Shown piece after piece: positions 62,740-64,000 of a stretch of 64,000 nt of DNA. The notes beneath the pieces were generated by a model. It searched no databases and was not told where the DNA came from. It saw nothing but the letters and a program-made list of their open reading frames with translations. The position numbers and the translations under genes were made by a program. The stretch is taken from NCBI GenBank assembly GCA_947176505.1, contig CAMWQW010000001.1, positions 338,283-402,282 of the forward strand. The letters run 5' to 3'. Every line of letters begins with the position of its first letter. Within the stretch, counting starts at the first letter, position 1. Source of the stretch: an uncultured Lachnospiraceae bacterium (GTDB lineage Bacteria > Bacillota > Clostridia > Lachnospirales > Lachnospiraceae).

Positions 62740-64000
62740 TTAATAACCTTTATTAAGTTTGTTATCGACAAGCCACTGAATATCATCTTCATATATGGTT
62801 TTGTATTTTAATGCAAATCTCATATCTGACGGGTCGGTTCCATTGGTAATATACGCAAAGGAAATTATATACCGCCATTCTCCCGGATATACAGCTAATT
62901 CTGTATCTATGTCAACTGCATCTTGTATTTCTGCTCCCTCTTTATAAAAAGAATAGGCAACTTTGCCCGACGGGTCATATACTTCAAAACTTACAAAGGA
63001 ATCCGGTGTCCATATGCGCCCAGTTCCGTCTATAAGATTTTTTAAAGTGATTGAAATATCTATCGTATTATCATGATTCACATAAAAGCTGACGCCTCCC
63101 CCGCCTGTTACCGTAGGCATAGCCTGCTCGGAAAAAGAAGTCCCCGTATTTACGATATAACCGTTTTGGATATCTGCTTTCGTTTGCTCATAAGTTCTGT
63201 AAGAATCATACATCTGAGCGGACAGTGGAGAATCATCGGCAATTTGTTCCTCCGCACTTTCATCAGAAGGAGTATCCGTATCGGTTGCAAATTCCCACAC
63301 AAACGGGTCAATCAGTTTTGCCGTTACAGACGTTTCTTCTGCTGGCGTTTGGTCTGTACTTAACCGCACATACCAAGTGCCGGGATACACAATATCTGTT
63401 ACCATAATCATATCCTTTCCATAAAGATACTCTTGACTTCCAGATACAAACCTATCTTGATTAAAGGTATATGTTCGTACCACCTCGCCATTTGGGTCGA
63501 TTACTTCAATCGTTCTATGGCTATCTCCATCGGCGACTGCATTTAACTGAATTTTAACATCATCTTCTGTGATACTTATTGCAACCTCCTTAGTTGTTGT
63601 CTGTTCACCTTGTGTAAAACCAATAATTCCAGCCGAATTTGTACGCAAAGAAACGGTGTCCGTTTTGACATTAGGATTTGTCTGTTTATGCCTATTAGCT
63701 ACATATGCTCCCGAAACGGTAAACCCACAAACAAGCATAGCCGTAAGCAGCAAGGATATAAAAATTCCCCATTTGGTTTTTTTCTTAAAATTCATAATCG
63801 CACCTAACCTTTCTTTTAATTGTTCTGCTCCCTCCGTTAAAGTGACGGAAGCCAAAGAACTTTTGTAGGGACTATTTGACTTCATAAAAGAAATTAACGT
63901 GTCCCCGTACTCACGTTTCGCTTTATCATCAAGTACGGATATGATTTTTTCATCACATGACAATTCACAAGATTTGTTCACTTCTTTTTCCAACAGGTAT
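62740..64000 (-). CDS. M56-family (BlaR1-like) protein, C-terminal part (cut by window edge)
   Basis: 420 residues are visible and the frame stays open to the edge (Tyr-Leu before the first TTG). KSCELSCDEKIISVL holds the third zinc-ligand Glu of M56 proteases; HExxH must lie outside the window. A transmembrane helix follows (about 35 residues further on: WGIFISLLLTAMLVCGFTVSG), then an exterior part of about 300 residues with two similar beta-rich units (DPNGEVVRTYTFN...YPGTWYVRLS and DPSGKVAYSFYKE...YPGEWRYIIS). This duplicated sensor is not a penicillin-binding domain. It is the third M56 protein in the window. Confidence 0.88.
   Translation of the reverse strand, partial: YLLEKEVNKSCELSCDEKIISVLDDKAKREYGDTLISFMKSNSPYKSSLASVTLTEGAEQLKERLGAIMNFKKKTKWGIFISLLLTAMLVCGFTVSGAYVANRHKQTNPNVKTDTVSLRTNSAGIIGFTQGEQTTTKEVAISITEDDVKIQLNAVADGDSHRTIEVIDPNGEVVRTYTFNQDRFVSGSQEYLYGKDMIMVTDIVYPGTWYVRLSTDQTPAEETSVTAKLIDPFVWEFATDTDTPSDESAEEQIADDSPLSAQMYDSYRTYEQTKADIQNGYIVNTGTSFSEQAMPTVTGGGGVSFYVNHDNTIDISITLKNLIDGTGRIWTPDSFVSFEVYDPSGKVAYSFYKEGAEIQDAVDIDTELAVYPGEWRYIISFAYITNGTDPSDMRFALKYKTIYEDDIQWLVDNKLNKGY

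Overview
The window looks like chromosome of an anaerobic, low-to-mid GC Firmicute of class Clostridia, most probably a Lachnospiraceae gut commensal. This is inferred from gene content, not from a database match: YhaM-type exoribonuclease, MutS2, a Firmicute-type GalT, a T-box leader before proS, a YtvI-type permease, reverse rubrerythrin plus rubredoxin under a PerR-like repressor, and many BlaI/M56 and AgrC/AgrA-type (GHKL plus LytTR) regulatory pairs. I see no insertion sequence, phage gene, CRISPR array or rRNA. One tRNA gene (Phe) is present.

Layout. 1-13 kb is mostly housekeeping: 3' end of yhaM, an HtrA-like protein without its catalytic triad, mutS2 divergent from it, an OmpR-type two-component pair, then a leftward run (VanW/G5 protein, AIR-synthase-like protein, Lrp regulator, aminotransferase, TrmL), a 30-residue membrane peptide and a DEDDh exonuclease. 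13-21 kb holds an XRE regulator, galT-galK, an AraC regulator, a hybrid histidine kinase and a lone receiver protein. 21-34 kb holds tRNA-Phe, a cell-wall amidase and two BlaI/M56 modules. Each module has a readable promoter whose -35/-10 spacer carries a repeated operator. The second M56 protein is fused to Asp-box (BNR) repeats and overlaps a large membrane protein gene; a cobalamin-type radical SAM gene and a GNAT gene follow.

34-47.5 kb: Sel1-repeat protein, ackA, proS with a T-box, a NahK-like sugar kinase, two tandem O-antigen-ligase-like proteins, YtvI, an RluA pseudouridine synthase and a second OmpR-type pair. 47.5-49 kb is an oxidative-stress cassette: PerR-like regulator with a 23-bp palindrome at its promoter, reverse rubrerythrin, rubredoxin. 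49-51 kb has a nucleotidyltransferase and a GNAT protein with an unassigned C-terminal domain.

51-60 kb is a signalling block: a GGDEF protein with an AgrC-like kinase and LytTR regulator, then a BceAB-like ABC transporter divergent from a second LytTR/GHKL pair. Three copies of an 11-bp direct repeat in the shared intergenic region make a likely LytTR operator. 60-64 kb: an HPr-like protein without the phosphorylatable His, a TIM-barrel epimerase-like protein, a GNAT protein, and the C-terminal part of a third M56 protein cut by the window edge.

The main theme is envelope sensing: three M56 proteins, two AgrC/AgrA-type pairs, two OmpR-type pairs and one hybrid kinase in 64 kb. The best candidates for something undescribed are the M56-BNR fusion with its overlapping partner and the LytTR-controlled BceAB-like transporter.
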